Shown here piece after piece: positions 15,936 to 24,360 of a stretch of DNA of 64,000 nucleotides. Numbering within the stretch: position 1 is the stretch's first letter; every line of letters starts with the position of its first letter. Source of the stretch: JBBRMW01 sp965246845 (GTDB lineage Bacteria > Chloroflexota > Anaerolineae > Aggregatilineales > UBA2796); NCBI GenBank assembly GCA_965246845.1, contig CBDFFR010000005.1:248001-312000 (forward strand). Reading direction: 5' to 3'. The notes beneath the pieces were generated by a model that did no database searches, had not been told where the DNA came from, and was given only the letters and a program-made list of their open reading frames with translations. Position numbers and translations under genes: made by a program.

Positions 15936-15996
15936 CGGCGAGCATTCCTTGTGAGCAATAGTTCCAAACAGGTCAGACGGCGTTGCCTTGTTCAAT

Positions 15997-16096
15997 CGCC
16001 CGGCCATGAATGGACCGGGCTACTACGGGCAATTTGCTATGATCCCGTGCCATCAGGACCCCGTAATAGCGCGGTGGATTTATCCCCGCGCGTCGG
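15997..16096. repeat. dispersed intergenic repeat, copy A
   Basis: A ~100-bp element with two imperfect palindromes: one around CCATGAATGG flanked by GCCCGG/CCGGGC, the other GCGCGG-TGGAT-TTATCC-CCGCGC. It is closely matched by 36077-36174. It lies between the ATPase and permease genes. Confidence 0.8.
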
Positions 16097-16111
16097 TGCA
16101 GCAGAAACGTT

Positions 16112-16867
16112 CTAGTCGAAATGTCCGCTCTCGGCGACGCGGTACATCTTTTCCGTGAGATCGTTCAGCGTAATGTCCTTCGTCAGGAACTCCCCGGCGA
16201 CCGTGCCACGATCCAGGACGACGACGCGATCTGCGACGTTGTAGACATGAAAGACGTTATGATCAATAAAAATCGCAGATTTTCCAGCGCGTTTGATGCC
16301 TTTGACGAAATCAATCAGCTTGCGCGTCTCTTGCAGCGATAGTCCCATCGTCGGCTCGTCCAGCACGATCAAGTCGGCCTTGAAGTACAGCGCGCGCACA
16401 ATCGCCACGCCTTGCTTTTCGCCGCCGGAAAAATTGTTGATTACGGAGTCGGCAGTCACCGCGCCGGAGGTGAAGCCCATCGATTCGAGCATCAGGCGGT
16501 TGGTTTCCTGTGTCATCTTCGTGACATCCATGAAGCCGAAGCGGTTGGTCAGTTCGCGCCCCATGAAAATGTTGCGCCAGAGCGTTTGTTGGTCGGCCAA
16601 CGCGCGTTCCTGATAAACGGTTTCAACACCGAGGCTACGCGCTTTCGGGACGGTCAAATGTTTGACTTCCGTGCCGTTGAAATATATTTCGCCACTATCC
16701 GGCTGATGATACCCCGTGATAATTTTGATCAGCGTCGATTTTCCCGCGCCGTTGTCGCCAAGCAGCCCGACAACTTCATTCTGATCGACGTGCAAGCTGA
16801 TATTCTGGAGCGATTTGACCTCTCCAAAAGATTTCGAGACATTTTTCAATTCAAGTCTGTAAGTCAT
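16112..16867 (-). CDS. sugar ABC transporter ATP-binding protein, single domain (FrcA-like)
   Basis: A 251-residue ABC ATPase with Walker A GDNGAGKST, Q-loop (ETVYQERA), signature NNFSGGEKQG, Walker B LIVLDEPTM and the switch His in FIDHN. Most ribose-type transporters have a tandem ATPase of ~500 residues; a single-domain protein is the pattern of fructose transporter FrcA and implies a homodimer. ATG at 16867 (AAAGG upstream) is chosen over an in-frame start at 16924. It is separated from the binding-protein gene by a hairpin and from the permease gene by a dispersed repeat. Confidence 0.91.
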   Translation of the reverse strand: MTYRLELKNVSKSFGEVKSLQNISLHVDQNEVVGLLGDNGAGKSTLIKIITGYHQPDSGEIYFNGTEVKHLTVPKARSLGVETVYQERALADQQTLWRNIFMGRELTNRFGFMDVTKMTQETNRLMLESMGFTSGAVTADSVINNFSGGEKQGVAIVRALYFKADLIVLDEPTMGLSLQETRKLIDFVKGIKRAGKSAIFIDHNVFHVYNVADRVVVLDRGTVAGEFLTKDITLNDLTEKMYRVAESGHFD

Positions 16868-16892
16868 AAAAAGCCTTTCAAAAAATGGAAGA

Positions 16893-16921
16893 GAGCAAAC
16901 GGTATAGGCTACCGTCTGCTC
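16893..16921 (-). terminator. intercistronic hairpin after the binding-protein gene
   Basis: GAGCA...TGCTC and ACGGTA...TACCGT arms form a nearly perfect stem between the binding-protein stop and the ATPase start, with no strong T-run. Such hairpins usually stabilise the 5' cistron or partly terminate, giving more binding protein than ATPase. Confidence 0.6.
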
Positions 16922-16943
16922 CAATTTCGACTATCGACAGCGA

Positions 16944-17975
16944 CTAGCGGATTTCCGGCTTGGCGCGGACCAGCGGCGCGATCATCGCGACGTTATCCGA
17001 GTTGATGAACCCTGCGCCCGTATCGACGTGCAGGCCAGCAAAACCGAACTTTTTGGTCAGGCAGATTTGCAGCACGGGCAGATAGCCTTGCAGCCATTCC
17101 TGCTGGTCGTTCACGAATCCGATCCAGCCATCCTGAATCCCTTGAATGGTGGCGGGTTCCGCATCGAAACCAGCGCTCTTGACTTCACCGGGCTTCTTGC
17201 CCGCCGCCTGGAGTAGTTTGGGCAGCCCCGCCGTGATGTCACCGTGATCGGTGATGACGGCCTTCACGTTCGGGTGGCCGGACATAAATCCGGTGAAAAT
17301 CGGGATGCCCGCCGAGAGGTCCTTCTGCGTAGCATCGTTGATTTCGAGGTAGTCCACCGTCAGGCCGCCTGCGGTGAGTGCATCATGAACACCTTTCGTG
17401 CGCTGGCCGCGTCCCGGCTGCGCCTCAAGACCCCACAAGAACACTTCATCACCCTTCTTCAAACCAAAGCGGCTGATCGCTTCCAGCCCGACGGATTGCC
17501 CCTGCGTGTACAGGGTCGCGCCAGAATAGCCGAAGCCGACGCCGCGATGCGCTGCTTCGGTCTTGTCGAGGGTGGTGTTCTGGCTCGTCACGATGATTCC
17601 GGCTTTGATCGCGTCATCGATCAGTGGCTTGAAGGCGTCGTCGCCGGGGTGTCCCATGACGGCGATACCGTCCGGGTGCGTCGCCATCGCGGTTTTGAAA
17701 TCGGTGATCATTTTGTTCACGTCCCACGCCGACCCGACATATTGCGTCGTCGGTCCGAGGTCGGCGGTCGCCTGCACAGCGCCGTTATAGACCACATCGG
17801 CAAAACCGCTGCCGAGGTCACCACCTGTCATGAACACGATGTTTACGCCTTTGCACCACTGCGCTGTGGCGTTGCTCTGAGCGTTGGCCGGGGTCATATT
17901 GCCGGGGATCACCGCGACGATTAGCGCGGCGACGAGGATCAAAGCGAGAGCAAAAGTGTGTCTTTTGGTCAACAT
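16944..17975 (-). CDS. sugar ABC transporter substrate-binding protein (periplasmic-binding type I)
   Basis: A 343-residue exported protein with a signal sequence (residues 1-33, ending ANAQ) and a Peripla_BP_4 sugar-binding fold: VFMTGGDLGSGFADVVYNGA, HPDGIAVMGHPGD, VDYLEINDATQKD, KAVITDHGDITAGL, and IGFVNDQQEWLQGYLPV at the end. The family binds ribose, galactose, fructose or inositol; the actual sugar is not readable. First gene of the transporter operon; SD AGGAGT upstream. Confidence 0.9.
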   Translation of the reverse strand: MLTKRHTFALALILVAALIVAVIPGNMTPANAQSNATAQWCKGVNIVFMTGGDLGSGFADVVYNGAVQATADLGPTTQYVGSAWDVNKMITDFKTAMATHPDGIAVMGHPGDDAFKPLIDDAIKAGIIVTSQNTTLDKTEAAHRGVGFGYSGATLYTQGQSVGLEAISRFGLKKGDEVFLWGLEAQPGRGQRTKGVHDALTAGGLTVDYLEINDATQKDLSAGIPIFTGFMSGHPNVKAVITDHGDITAGLPKLLQAAGKKPGEVKSAGFDAEPATIQGIQDGWIGFVNDQQEWLQGYLPVLQICLTKKFGFAGLHVDTGAGFINSDNVAMIAPLVRAKPEIR

Positions 17976-18032
17976 TTTTCGAGACTCCTATGGTTTTTCA
18001 GAACTGTTCATCCAGCGCTTGTGCGCCAGTGC

Positions 18033-18062
18033 AAAATACTTTACAAACGCAACCTGTCACAA
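18033..18062 (-). promoter_or_regulatory. putative promoter of the sugar transporter operon
   Basis: Minus-strand TTGTGA (18062-18057) and TATTTT (18038-18033) with an 18-bp spacer, about 60 bp upstream of the binding-protein start. The rest of 17976-18223 is AT-rich and shows no other recognised signal. Confidence 0.4.
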
Positions 18063-18223
18063 AGCTAAATCGATAGCGCCTCCTTTTTGGAAAAATATTT
18101 ATTCAAAATCGGCTCTATGCCTGCAAACAAGTGTAGTTGCAGTTGGACGGTTTGTCGAGATCGTACTGTGCCGAAAGGTGTGTCGTGAACATTCCAGTCG
18201 TTCTGGTTACAAGCACGATAGCA

Positions 18224-18817
18224 TCACTTGGGAACGACCCCACCCCAAAAATCCCAATGCTGTTTTATAACCGATTGCGCCATACGAGGATAATCCTGAT
18301 TATAAGATTTTAGAGCGCTGATGAATGCTGGTGCATCGAAATCGAGCACCACAGGAGAGTTCAAGCGCTGCAAGACCTCATGTGCCGAGATTATTGCAAA
18401 AGCATTTTGTGGATCAGGGCGAATAATGAAAGTTTCCAAAAACGGCTGTGAGCGCTCCGGGTGAAGAAGCCCAAGCGCTACCCCGATTTGTGGTGTAATC
18501 TGTGATGAGTTGAAGCGCTCCGACAACTCATCAAAAAATAGTTTTTCACCTGTCAATAACATCGCAGCATAACTCACAAGCGTGAATCGCCAATTCACAG
18601 CCCGCGTTATTTCACGCCAATACTCAATATTTTCTGCCAACCGCGAGGCGACCCGTCGGTAGACATCCAGATCATAGTCAGCACCGTCTTCACTCCACAT
18701 TAGATTGAGTAATTGTACATAATCCAGTTTATTTTTCGACTCCTCTTTGATCCATTGAAAAACAGCGCCATCGGGTTCGTGAAACATAGCTATACCGTAA
18801 TTGCAATCCAACTTCAA
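18224..18817 (-). CDS. hypothetical protein, AT-rich gene
   Basis: A soluble protein of up to 197 residues that I do not recognise. It is predicted mostly alpha-helical, acidic in the N-terminal half (EESKNKLDY, SEDGADYDLDVY), and ends HWDFWGGVVPK. No signal, membrane segment or catalytic motif is apparent. The DNA is visibly richer in A/T than flanking genes, suggesting recent acquisition. The longest start is TTG at 18817, 9 bp after the leuC stop; ATG at 18787 is an alternative. Confidence 0.6.
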   Translation of the reverse strand: MKLDCNYGIAMFHEPDGAVFQWIKEESKNKLDYVQLLNLMWSEDGADYDLDVYRRVASRLAENIEYWREITRAVNWRFTLVSYAAMLLTGEKLFFDELSERFNSSQITPQIGVALGLLHPERSQPFLETFIIRPDPQNAFAIISAHEVLQRLNSPVVLDFDAPAFISALKSYNQDYPRMAQSVIKQHWDFWGGVVPK

Positions 18818-18826
18818 TATTGTGTG

Positions 18827-20080
18827 CTACAGGTGCAGCGGTCCCGCAATCTCGCCCGCCAGCGCGCTCGCCGCCACCACCGCCGGGGATGCCAGATAGC
18901 AGGGTGCGTCGGGAGTCCCCATGCGTCCGTTGAAGTTGCGGTTGCCGCTGCTGATCGTGACCTCGCCCGGCGCAGGGACGCCCATGTGGTTGCCCATGCA
19001 AGGACCGCAGCCCGGCGTATTGATCACCGCGCCCGCCTCGACCAGTTCCTGAATATACCCGCGCCGCATCCCTTCCTTGAGGACCTCGCTCGACGCCGGG
19101 ATCACGATGAAGCGCACGCCCGGCGCGACCTTCCGACCACGCACGACATCGGCAGCCGCCGCAATGTCTTCCAGCCGCCCATTGGTGCAGGTCCCCAAAA
19201 ACGCCTGATCGATGTGTGTCCCGGCCACCGCCGAAAGCGGTTTGACGTTATCCGGGCTATTGGGGCAGGCGATCAACGGTTCGAGCGCCGAAACGTCATA
19301 GTGATATTCAGCCTCATAGCGCGCATCGGCGTCGGGATAGACGGGCGTATACGGACGGCGGGCGCGGCCTTTCAGATATTCAAAGACTTTCTCGTCGGGC
19401 GCGATATAGGCCGTCTTCACACCGAATTCCGCCATGAAATTGGGGATCACCGCGCGCGAATCGAGCGAAAGCGCCGTCACCGCCGAACCGCTGAACTCGA
19501 TAGACTGGTAGATGCCGCCTTCGACACCGTGATCGCCCATCAGCCGCAGGCAAAAATCCTTCGCGGTCACGCCGCGCGGCCATTCGCCCTCAAGCACCAC
19601 GCGCACGCTTTCCGGGACACGCAGCCATAGCTCGCCCGTCGCCCACAGCGCCGCAACCTCACTGCGCCCAACGCCCGCACCGAACGCGCCGAGCCAGCCG
19701 AAATGCGGCGTATGGCTATCCGAGCCGAGGACCAGATTGCCGGGCAAGACGACGCCCTCTTCGCTGTGGACTTGGTGGCAGATGCCGCGCCCGACCTCGA
19801 AGAAATATTGCACGCCCTGCTCACGCACGAACTGGCGCACTTCCTGATGGTTGCGCGCGTGTTCAGTCGTCGGTGCGGGGACGGCGTGATCGAGCGTGAT
19901 CGCCAGCTTTTCGGGGTTTTTGACCTTGCTCAGGCCGAGTTTCTTGAAGGTCTGATAAATTGCGGCGGTGTTGTCGTGGCTGAGGATAATATCCGGTCGC
20001 GCATCGACGATTTGCCCCGCTTCGGCTGTCGGCAGCCCCGCCGTCCGTGCGAGAATTTTCTCGGCGAAGGTAAAGCCCAT
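18827..20080 (-). CDS. leuC: LeuC-family dehydratase large subunit (isopropylmalate/homoaconitate type)
   Basis: A 417-residue aconitase-superfamily subunit. The three [4Fe-4S] cysteines are in GTCTNGR and GCGPCMGN; further family motifs are LDHAVPAP, GSDSHTPHFG and SGNRNFNGRMG. The length matches the shorter archaeal-type LeuC/HacA class (about 420 residues), not the ~465-residue E. coli LeuC. It would isomerise 2-isopropylmalate or a homologue together with a small subunit (LeuD), which is not encoded in the window. It is tightly packed between lepB (3 bp) and the AT-rich hypothetical gene. Confidence 0.9.
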   Translation of the reverse strand: MGFTFAEKILARTAGLPTAEAGQIVDARPDIILSHDNTAAIYQTFKKLGLSKVKNPEKLAITLDHAVPAPTTEHARNHQEVRQFVREQGVQYFFEVGRGICHQVHSEEGVVLPGNLVLGSDSHTPHFGWLGAFGAGVGRSEVAALWATGELWLRVPESVRVVLEGEWPRGVTAKDFCLRLMGDHGVEGGIYQSIEFSGSAVTALSLDSRAVIPNFMAEFGVKTAYIAPDEKVFEYLKGRARRPYTPVYPDADARYEAEYHYDVSALEPLIACPNSPDNVKPLSAVAGTHIDQAFLGTCTNGRLEDIAAAADVVRGRKVAPGVRFIVIPASSEVLKEGMRRGYIQELVEAGAVINTPGCGPCMGNHMGVPAPGEVTISSGNRNFNGRMGTPDAPCYLASPAVVAASALAGEIAGPLHL

Positions 20081-20083
20081 AAT

Positions 20084-20797
20084 TTATAGCCCCTGCACGC
20101 CATCCGGCGGCGCGCCCGATGTTGCACGCGGGACGAGGCGGCGCTCGTTGGTCGGTCCGGGGGTGGGCGACAGCGTTGGGGTCGGCGTCGGCGGGTGTTC
20201 GCTGCTGACGGGTCCGTATTCCTGATGCGGGACCATGCCGAAATCCTGCGGCGGCCAGTAGCGTATCCACGCCTTGCCGACGATTAGCTTGCGGTCGAGC
20301 GGTCCGAAGCTGTGCGAGTCGTGGCTGTTCGGGCGGTTATCGCCCAGCACGAAATATTGCGTATCATCCAGCGACCACGTACCATCGCAGCCCGTCGTGC
20401 AGAAGCGCGGGATATATCCTTCATCGAGCAGCGTGCCATTCGCATAGACGCGCCCTTCCTTGATCTGGATGACCTCCCCCGGCAACCCGACCACGCGCTT
20501 GATAAAATCCTGCGCGGGGTCCTGCGGATCATGCAGCACGATCACATCGCCGCGCTGCGGGTTGGCGAAGTAATATGCGAAGCGATTGACGATCACGAGC
20601 TGCCCGGTATAGAAATTCGGCTGCATACTCGCGCCTTCGACGACCGCCCGTGCCGTCGCTAGATTCACCAACGTATAAATCGTGGCGATCAGCAGCGCGA
20701 TTTCCAGAACGTCGCGCAAAATTGTGTTGCGGGAGAGAAGCGTCGGACGCTTCACGACAGGGGCAACCGGGAGCGACCCGGATTGAGAATCGATCAT
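20084..20797 (-). CDS. lepB: type I signal peptidase
   Basis: A 237-residue signal peptidase: one N-terminal membrane anchor (about residues 28-48), catalytic Ser57 in GASMQPN, general-base Lys100 in FIKRVVGLPGE, and box E GDNRPNSHDSH. It cleaves signal peptides on the outer face of the membrane. The C-terminus has a Pro/Thr-rich extension of ~35 residues past the catalytic fold. ATG at 20797 lies right after the upstream gene's stop; an in-frame TTG at 20815 would overlap it. Confidence 0.93.
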   Translation of the reverse strand: MIDSQSGSLPVAPVVKRPTLLSRNTILRDVLEIALLIATIYTLVNLATARAVVEGASMQPNFYTGQLVIVNRFAYYFANPQRGDVIVLHDPQDPAQDFIKRVVGLPGEVIQIKEGRVYANGTLLDEGYIPRFCTTGCDGTWSLDDTQYFVLGDNRPNSHDSHSFGPLDRKLIVGKAWIRYWPPQDFGMVPHQEYGPVSSEHPPTPTPTLSPTPGPTNERRLVPRATSGAPPDGVQGL

Positions 20798-20798
20798 A

Positions 20799-21533
20799 TT
20801 ACCAGCCGTGTTCAAGGCGCGCGATCAGGCGTTCCGGCATTTCAACGCGCCGCATTTTATCCTGCGTGACTTTGATCGGATAGGCGACGCGGCGGTGTTC
20901 CCACGTCATCGCCTCAACTTCGAGGATCGAATAGGCCGCATCCGGGTTGCTATCGCGCGGCTGACCGACGCTGCCGGGATTGATAATCAGGCGATGGCCG
21001 TTGAGCGCGCGGGATTGGCGATAGGTCGGTTGCAGCATGTCGGTTTCGCCCATGTCGCTCGTCTGCATGTAAATGATCGGCGTATGCGTATGTCCGACGA
21101 GGCAGTAGGGCGTCTCGAAATGCGGAAAGTTCGAGGCCGCGATGAGCGGGTCGAGGATATATTCCCAGACGGGTTCGCGCGGGCTGCCATGCGCGAGCGT
21201 GTACTGGCCGATTACGAACGTGGTAGGCAGCGCATTCAGATACTCGACGTTGGCGGGTTTGAGAACCTGCGTTGTCCAGTTGACAGCCTTGCGTGCATCG
21301 GCGTTGAAGGTCCGAATATCGAGCCTGCCGAGCGCCGCCCAGTCATGGTTCCCGGCGAGGCACAGATGCGGCAGGGTTTTGAGCAGTTCGCAGCACTCGT
21401 TCGGGTCGGGACCGTAGCCAACGACGTCTCCCAGACACCAGACATAATCCCAATCACCTTTGGCATCGTTCATGACCGTCTCGAAGGCGGCAAGGTTAGC
21501 GTGTATATCGGAGATAATCAAGACGCGCATCAT
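20799..21533 (-). CDS. metallophosphoesterase (YfcE/diadenosine-tetraphosphatase-like)
   Basis: A 244-residue calcineurin-like phosphoesterase with all metal motifs: DIHAN, GDVVGYGPDP, GNHD, HGSP and GHTHTP. The GDVVGYGPDPNEC string is typical of a bacterial subfamily related to protein/diadenosine phosphatases; substrate not predictable. First of a four-gene minus-strand series. Two adjacent Met codons (21533, 21530) are possible starts. Confidence 0.9.
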   Translation of the reverse strand: MMRVLIISDIHANLAAFETVMNDAKGDWDYVWCLGDVVGYGPDPNECCELLKTLPHLCLAGNHDWAALGRLDIRTFNADARKAVNWTTQVLKPANVEYLNALPTTFVIGQYTLAHGSPREPVWEYILDPLIAASNFPHFETPYCLVGHTHTPIIYMQTSDMGETDMLQPTYRQSRALNGHRLIINPGSVGQPRDSNPDAAYSILEVEAMTWEHRRVAYPIKVTQDKMRRVEMPERLIARLEHGW

Positions 21534-21983
21534 GGCACTTCATATCAGGTGGTCGCGGGTTCCCCCTATAGTATCACGGAACCAGAGCGGGCTGCTAATT
21601 ATTTCATAAAGCGTTGAGGTAGCGTCGAAGAGCGGTTGGCGAGTGGTAGTGAAAGTGTTTTGATTGGGTATGAAGTTGTAATTTCCCATGCCGCATTCTC
21701 TACTAAAACCTACCCACTACAATGTTGTCCGATTAACCACTTTTCACCTTCCCCGTAAAGCAGGTTTATATGTCTTCTCTGTCATAGGTGTTCTCAGTGC
21801 ATGTGTAAAGTCCACATAAGTAAGTAATAAAAACAGAATTATCGAAATGTCTGGTTGATTTTTCAGAATATTGAGGTTAAGCTAACTCTCACAACGAGAA
21901 TGCCGAATGGGACATTGGTTTCTTTACTTTTTTTACAATTTGCCTATACTGGTTAGGAAGAGTCAATATGCGAGAGGCACTCC
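21534..21983. other. 450-bp gene-free, AT-rich interval
   Basis: This interval separates two divergent operons and is clearly more AT-rich than the coding DNA around it. Apart from the promoter-like element near 21923-21950, I see no RNA gene, long inverted repeat or convincing ORF. Confidence 0.6.
21923..21950 (+). promoter_or_regulatory. putative promoter of the diterpene gene pair
   Basis: TTTACT (21923-21928) and TATACT (21945-21950) with a 16-bp spacer, 33 bp before the ATG at 21984. Confidence 0.5.
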
Positions 21984-23348
21984 ATGTTTGAAGGTCGAGT
22001 CGAAAGCACCGTCTACGACACTGCACACCTTGCCCTCATTGCTGACCAGTACCCAGAATTCAACGGCGCGACAGATTATATTCGCAATTCACAACTGGCG
22101 GATGGCTCTTGGGGAAGCCCCTATTTTCATGGCTATGACAGGCTGATCAACACCGTAGCGGCGATGGTTTCCCTGCGCGAAGGTGGAGCGACAATGGATG
22201 CACCTTCTATCGCACAGGGCGAGGTTTTCCTTCAATCCCTCGACATCTCTACGGAGAGACATGACACGATTGGCTTCCCGCTCATTTCGACTGCGCTTAT
22301 GAGTCACGCGCGGGAAATTGGCTTGCGTGTTCCTGTCGTCACGTCGCAGGAAGAGGTTATCCGTAAAAAAGTTGCGTTACTGGGCAGCAATGCTGCTTCG
22401 TGGAAAAAAGCGTCGAGCATCTTTTCACTCGATGCCCTCTTGGACCTCACATCGCTACCTGACAATATAGACCCGACCGAACTCTATAATCGGTATGGGA
22501 GTGTCGCAGCTTCGCCGGCAGCAACCGCTGCGCTGCTCCGTCGAGTTCCCCATGCACCAGCACAGGATTGGCTCCGCCTGTATCAGAATACAGATGGTGG
22601 TATCGGGGATATTGATCCCATCGACTGTTTTGAGCTGGCCTGGATCGCAGAATACAGCACACAGCTTGGACATCGTACTCCATCCTGGCTCAACGAGCTG
22701 TATAAGCATTGGTCAGCAGATTACGGCCTGATCTCCAGTTCCCACTTCGAGATTTACGATCTCGATATTACGGCGAGCGGCTTTCTATCGCTCTACTGTG
22801 CCGGCTTTCCAGTTACAACCAAGCCGTTCGAGCGGTATTTTGCCGGAGACCATTTTCTTTGCTTCATTGGTGAGGCAAATGCCAGCCTGAGTACACATGC
22901 GCGGGTCGTTCTCGCGCTGTCTTGTGCCGAAGAATGGCACGGAGCCGAGATCGCGCGACAGGTCCTGATCAATGCCCATCGAAGCGGCGATTTGTGGTTC
23001 GATAAATGGCATGTCAGTCCATATTATCTTCGTTCACTTGCTCTACGCAGCATCGGGGATCCCTTGATCGAAGAAGAATTGACAAATTGGCTGCTCACAA
23101 CCCAGCGACCTGATGGCGGATGGGGCTGGCAAGGCAGCACCCCGGAAGAGACCGCCTACGCACTTTTCGGATTGCATTCCAGGAACCGGATTTGCGCGGA
23201 CATCGGGAAGCGTGCAGCGGATTATCTCGACGCCCATCAGGGTGAGCTACCTATCCCGCTCTGGATCGGCAAGGGGCTGTACACAAGCCGCTTCCTCGTA
23301 GATTCGATTGTCAGTCTTGCACGGGAACTTTGTGACTTCGCGCGTTAG
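21984..23348 (+). CDS. class II diterpene cyclase-like protein (Rv3377c-like)
   Basis: A 454-residue protein with class II terpene cyclase hallmarks: N-terminal VYDTAHLALIA followed by a QW-type repeat (QLADGSWG, residues 37-44), the FSLDALLDL...NRYGSVAASPAATAALL segment (147-185), the acid motif, and a C-terminal QW repeat (TQRPDGGWGW). The DxDD motif reads Asp259-Leu-Asp261-Ile-Thr: the middle catalytic Asp is kept and the last Asp lost. Rv3377c likewise has a DxDTT variant. Expected reaction is proton-initiated cyclisation of geranylgeranyl diphosphate to a bicyclic diphosphate such as kolavenyl or halimadienyl diphosphate. Twenty bp upstream of an Rv3378c-like gene. Confidence 0.82.
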   Translation: MFEGRVESTVYDTAHLALIADQYPEFNGATDYIRNSQLADGSWGSPYFHGYDRLINTVAAMVSLREGGATMDAPSIAQGEVFLQSLDISTERHDTIGFPLISTALMSHAREIGLRVPVVTSQEEVIRKKVALLGSNAASWKKASSIFSLDALLDLTSLPDNIDPTELYNRYGSVAASPAATAALLRRVPHAPAQDWLRLYQNTDGGIGDIDPIDCFELAWIAEYSTQLGHRTPSWLNELYKHWSADYGLISSSHFEIYDLDITASGFLSLYCAGFPVTTKPFERYFAGDHFLCFIGEANASLSTHARVVLALSCAEEWHGAEIARQVLINAHRSGDLWFDKWHVSPYYLRSLALRSIGDPLIEEELTNWLLTTQRPDGGWGWQGSTPEETAYALFGLHSRNRICADIGKRAADYLDAHQGELPIPLWIGKGLYTSRFLVDSIVSLARELCDFAR

Positions 23349-23368
23349 ACCAACCGGGGGAAAATGCA

Positions 23369-24352
23369 ATGTCAAACGATATTCCCGAATTGTCAGAATG
23401 GATGGCGTTGCCGCTGGAAGAACTCGCGGCCTTCGTTCTGAAACGTCGCCTTTCTATCAAATTGTCGCTGGATGGAAGCACCCGTCACTATCTCCTCCAT
23501 CACCCGAACGATGACGGTGCAGTCACCGATTGGCCGCATTATGCAAACGTTACGATGGATGGTCTTCTGCGGTTGGCGGATTTGCTGTTTTCGTGTGGCA
23601 TGGAAACAGTCATGATTCTCAATTTTTGGCCGGGTGATGCGGACCGCCGAACCAATCATGTAAAACGGACGGTGCAAGGCTCCCGTTATCACCTGCTCGG
23701 ACCTGCCGCAATGCCAGTCTACCGAAAGTGGGGTGCGCGGGTTCGCATGTATGGCAATTGGGATATACACCCCGTCTTCGCAGATGATATTGATGCGATG
23801 CACGAACTCGAAGCTGCATTGGAAGCCGCCACCCCTGCAGGCGAGCGGCTTCTTCTGTGGGGCAACTACGCAGGTGAAGGCATTGATGAGGTCGTCGCAC
23901 GATCCATCACGCTGTACCAGAAACTCGGAAGGTTGCCGACGCAAGCCGAAGTACGACAAGCCTGCTTTCCATATGGGCCGGAAAACCTGGACATTTACCT
24001 GGGCATGGGCTGGTTACGTATTTCCAACGTTGACATTCCTCCTGCGCTCAATACCAACGATACGGATTTTTATTCACTCGCTCACCTCAGCCTCGACCTG
24101 AACGAAAACGTCGTGCGTCGCATTCTCTACGATAAATTGTTCCGGCGGTATGTCTCGACCCAGCTTTCGGTATTCAAGTATACGCCGGACGTGCTTGAAG
24201 CATTGCGCGCGTATTATGACGAGCATCGCGATTATGTGCTGGGGACGGGGCATCTGGTCAGTTCGATTGGCATCTGGCAGCCGGATGTCGTCCCGCCGCC
24301 GCAATTCGACAAAGTAGATGCAGAGCAGCCGGAAGGCGCAATTCGTTTATAA
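23369..24352 (+). CDS. Rv3378c-like diterpenoid synthase (cis-prenyltransferase fold)
   Basis: A 327-residue protein resembling mycobacterial Rv3378c (tuberculosinol/tuberculosinyl-adenosine synthase): N-terminal LSEWMALPLEELAAFVLKR and DGSTRHYLLHHP, the GMETVMIL strand, LLWGNYAGEGIDEV, GRLPTQAEVRQACF, LGMGWLRISN and VRRILYDKLFRRY. These match Rv3378c by recollection of that sequence, not by search. It should remove diphosphate from the cyclised product of the previous gene and quench with water. The known chloroflexote parallel is the Herpetosiphon O-methylkolavelool cluster; the methyltransferase of that cluster is not adjacent here. Confidence 0.8.
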   Translation: MSNDIPELSEWMALPLEELAAFVLKRRLSIKLSLDGSTRHYLLHHPNDDGAVTDWPHYANVTMDGLLRLADLLFSCGMETVMILNFWPGDADRRTNHVKRTVQGSRYHLLGPAAMPVYRKWGARVRMYGNWDIHPVFADDIDAMHELEAALEAATPAGERLLLWGNYAGEGIDEVVARSITLYQKLGRLPTQAEVRQACFPYGPENLDIYLGMGWLRISNVDIPPALNTNDTDFYSLAHLSLDLNENVVRRILYDKLFRRYVSTQLSVFKYTPDVLEALRAYYDEHRDYVLGTGHLVSSIGIWQPDVVPPPQFDKVDAEQPEGAIRL

Positions 24353-24360
24353 TAGGGGGC

